Assembly (NCBI GenBank): GCA_021770845.1
Contig: JAETQF010000017.1
Span: forward strand, 1 to 50,782
Source: Oscillospiraceae bacterium
GTDB taxonomy: Bacteria; Bacillota; Clostridia; Oscillospirales; Oscillospiraceae
Direction of reading: 5' to 3'
DNA length: 50,782 nucleotides
This document shows, piece after piece, positions 49,734 through 50,782 of this stretch. The translations under genes were made by a program, and so were the position numbers. The notes below the pieces were generated by a model. It was given only the letters and a program-made list of their open reading frames with translations. It was not told the origin of the DNA and searched no databases. Every line of letters starts with the position of its first letter. The stretch's first letter is position 1.

Positions 49734-50642
49734 ATGGCTCTGAGTGTATGCGGGGCCGTTTCTACCGACCGGCGGGGCCGGGAGCTGGTCGCACACGGTA
49801 CGCCCCTGTTCCCAGTGGCCTGCTACCACGACGATATCCGGGACGCGGCTGTGCCGTGGCACTGGCACGACGAATTAGAGGCTTTGGTGGTTGAGGCCGG
49901 AACCGCCCGGGTCTCCGTCAACGGGGCGGATCACCTGGTGCGGCAGGGCGAGGGCCTGCTGATCAACGCCGGAGTGCTGCATGGCGTCTGGCCGGAGGGC
50001 CAGGGCCCCTGCCTTCTGCGCTCCGTGGTGTTTCACCCCAGACTGGTGGGGGGCAGCGTGGACAGCATTATCTGGCAGAAATATCTGGAGCCGCTGCTCT
50101 CTGATCCCTGCCGTCCCTGTGTCCATTTCCCCCGCGGCCGGGAATGGGAGCGGGCCGCTTTAGGGGCGATTCAGGGGGCCTGGCAGGCCTGCGTGTCCGA
50201 GGCGGAGGGCTTTGAGCTGGCGGTGCGGGAGCGGCTCTCCAGGCTGGTGTTTCTCTTGGCAAGGTATTGCCCCGCGGCGGAAAAAAGGCCCTCAGAGAAG
50301 GCCCTGCGGGATGGGGCCCGGATCAAGCTGATGCTCCAGTACATCCAGGAGCACTACGGCGGGGAGCTGACCCTTGCCCAAATTGCGCGCAGCGCCATTC
50401 TCAGCGAAAACGAGTGCCTGCGGTGCTTCCGCAGCATGATCGGCTGCACGCCGATCCAGTATGTCAAGCAGGTGCGGATCCAGCGGGCGGCGGAGCTGCT
50501 GACGTCCACCGACCGGAGGATCTCGGACATTGGCGAGGCGTGCGGGTTTCAGGAGATGAGCTATTTTGCCAAAACCTTCCGGGAACTGAAGGGGTGTACG
50601 CCCGGTGAGTTCCGAAAAATGGGCAGAATGGACACATTATGA
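49734..50642 (+). CDS. AraC family transcriptional regulator
   Basis: From ATG 49734 (SD AGGAGGTG) the protein has 302 residues. The N-terminal cupin domain has PWHWHDELEALVVEAG and GLLINAGVLHGVWPEG, which usually binds a sugar. The C-terminal pair of helix-turn-helix motifs is clear: HYGGELTLAQIARSAILSEN and ISDIGEACGFQEMSYFAKTF, ending with the typical GCTPGEFRK. It is divergent from the MFS gene and most likely activates the transporter and glycosidase genes in response to their sugar. Confidence 0.92.
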   Translation: MALSVCGAVSTDRRGRELVAHGTPLFPVACYHDDIRDAAVPWHWHDELEALVVEAGTARVSVNGADHLVRQGEGLLINAGVLHGVWPEGQGPCLLRSVVFHPRLVGGSVDSIIWQKYLEPLLSDPCRPCVHFPRGREWERAALGAIQGAWQACVSEAEGFELAVRERLSRLVFLLARYCPAAEKRPSEKALRDGARIKLMLQYIQEHYGGELTLAQIARSAILSENECLRCFRSMIGCTPIQYVKQVRIQRAAELLTSTDRRISDIGEACGFQEMSYFAKTFRELKGCTPGEFRKMGRMDTL

Positions 50643-50645
50643 AAA

Positions 50646-50707
50646 AGGCGGCAGCCGGAGCTGCCGCCTCAGCCTGTCGAAAAAGTCTGCCGAGGGGCAG
50701 ACTTTTT
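50646..50707. terminator. Double hairpin terminator after the AraC gene
   Basis: The first hairpin AGGCGGCAG / CTGCCGCCT (50646-50669) has A-rich upstream sequence and can stop minus-strand transcripts. The second, AAAAAGTCTGCC / GGCAGACTTTTT with loop GAGG (50680-50707), is a strong terminator on the plus strand. Confidence 0.8.
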
Positions 50708-50743
50708 CATATTTATGAGGTAAAATGGAGCAGGGTGAGAAAA

Positions 50744-50782
50744 ATGATGGAAAAGGGGAAAATGGAGCGGGGCGTGGTGGAA
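50744..50782 (+). CDS. Possible start of a next gene (truncated by window)
   Basis: An ATG-ATG pair at 50744 opens a frame reading MMEKGKMERGVVE to the window edge. The sequence before it, GGGTGAG, could be a weak ribosome-binding site. Too little is seen to name it. Confidence 0.2.
   Translation, partial: MMEKGKMERGVVE

Noticed and set aside
41624..49735. An 8.1-kb open frame on the minus strand (2703 codons)
   Set aside because: It is antisense to the Clp and glycosidase genes, which have clear domains. High GC removes stop codons in this frame; the product is a Gly/Val/His/Gln-rich low-complexity string with no family motif and no SD.
1..50782. CRISPR array
   Set aside because: No series of regularly spaced direct repeats was seen on either strand, and no cas-like product is encoded.

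Overview
The window looks like chromosome of a high-GC gut Firmicute of the Oscillospiraceae type (Flavonifractor/Lawsonibacter/Intestinimonas-like). This is inferred from the GC-rich host sequence, from typical Firmicute gene blocks (murB-rapZ-yvcK-whiA, pst-phoU-phoPR, ecfA1-ecfA2-ecfT-truA, a ClpE-type ATPase, DUF421/DUF4363) and from abundant palindromic intergenic repeats. No species name can be given from sequence alone.

Bases 1 to about 5400 are the right-hand end of an integrated mobile element that starts outside the window. Its base composition is lower in GC and patchy. It carries a partial AlbA_2/Schlafen-like gene, a SLOG/DUF1273 nucleotide-binding gene, an XRE regulator, a ParM/ParR remnant whose actin-like ATPase has lost its N-terminal half, a branched terminator-like RNA structure, a 40-residue ORF and a 511-residue large serine recombinase. 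The recombinase lies against the junction. A 7-bp inverted repeat at its 3' end is the best att candidate, and its stop codon overlaps the first ATG of a Cys-rich host reading frame.

Bases 5400 to 24000 are housekeeping. They hold the murB-rapZ-yvcK-whiA cluster (cell wall, RNA and carbon control, division/sporulation), dnaE, a cardiolipin synthase, tRNA-Thr(CGU), guaA with two small minus-strand genes, a DUF421/DUF4363 membrane pair, two tiny minus-strand ORFs, nrdR, tsaB/tsaE, a FtsW/RodA protein and an exported SLH protein. Several intergenic regions hold palindromes or short repeats: three copies of the whiA leader, a palindrome that supplies the whiA stop codon, and a 150-bp MITE-like unit.

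Bases 24000 to 30700 form one phosphate regulon, pstS-pstC-pstA-pstB-phoU-phoP-phoR, behind a direct-repeat Pho box and tightly coupled by ATGA overlaps. A 27-codon ORF bridges pstB and phoU.

Bases 30700 to 41600 hold a c-di-GMP phosphodiesterase-like protein with a degenerate GGDEF domain, a SAM methyltransferase with a VanZ protein, and an ECF vitamin-transporter energizing module with truA. An AT-rich small membrane-protein gene is inserted between ecfA1 and ecfA2. A GNAT, a DUF5711 and a CvpA gene follow.

Bases 41600 to 50782 hold a ClpE-like unfoldase and a probable sugar-use locus: a 1316-residue cytoplasmic family-2 glycosidase behind a consensus promoter, an MFS transporter convergent with it, and a divergent AraC regulator. 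Functional assignments rest on motifs read by eye; no database search was run.
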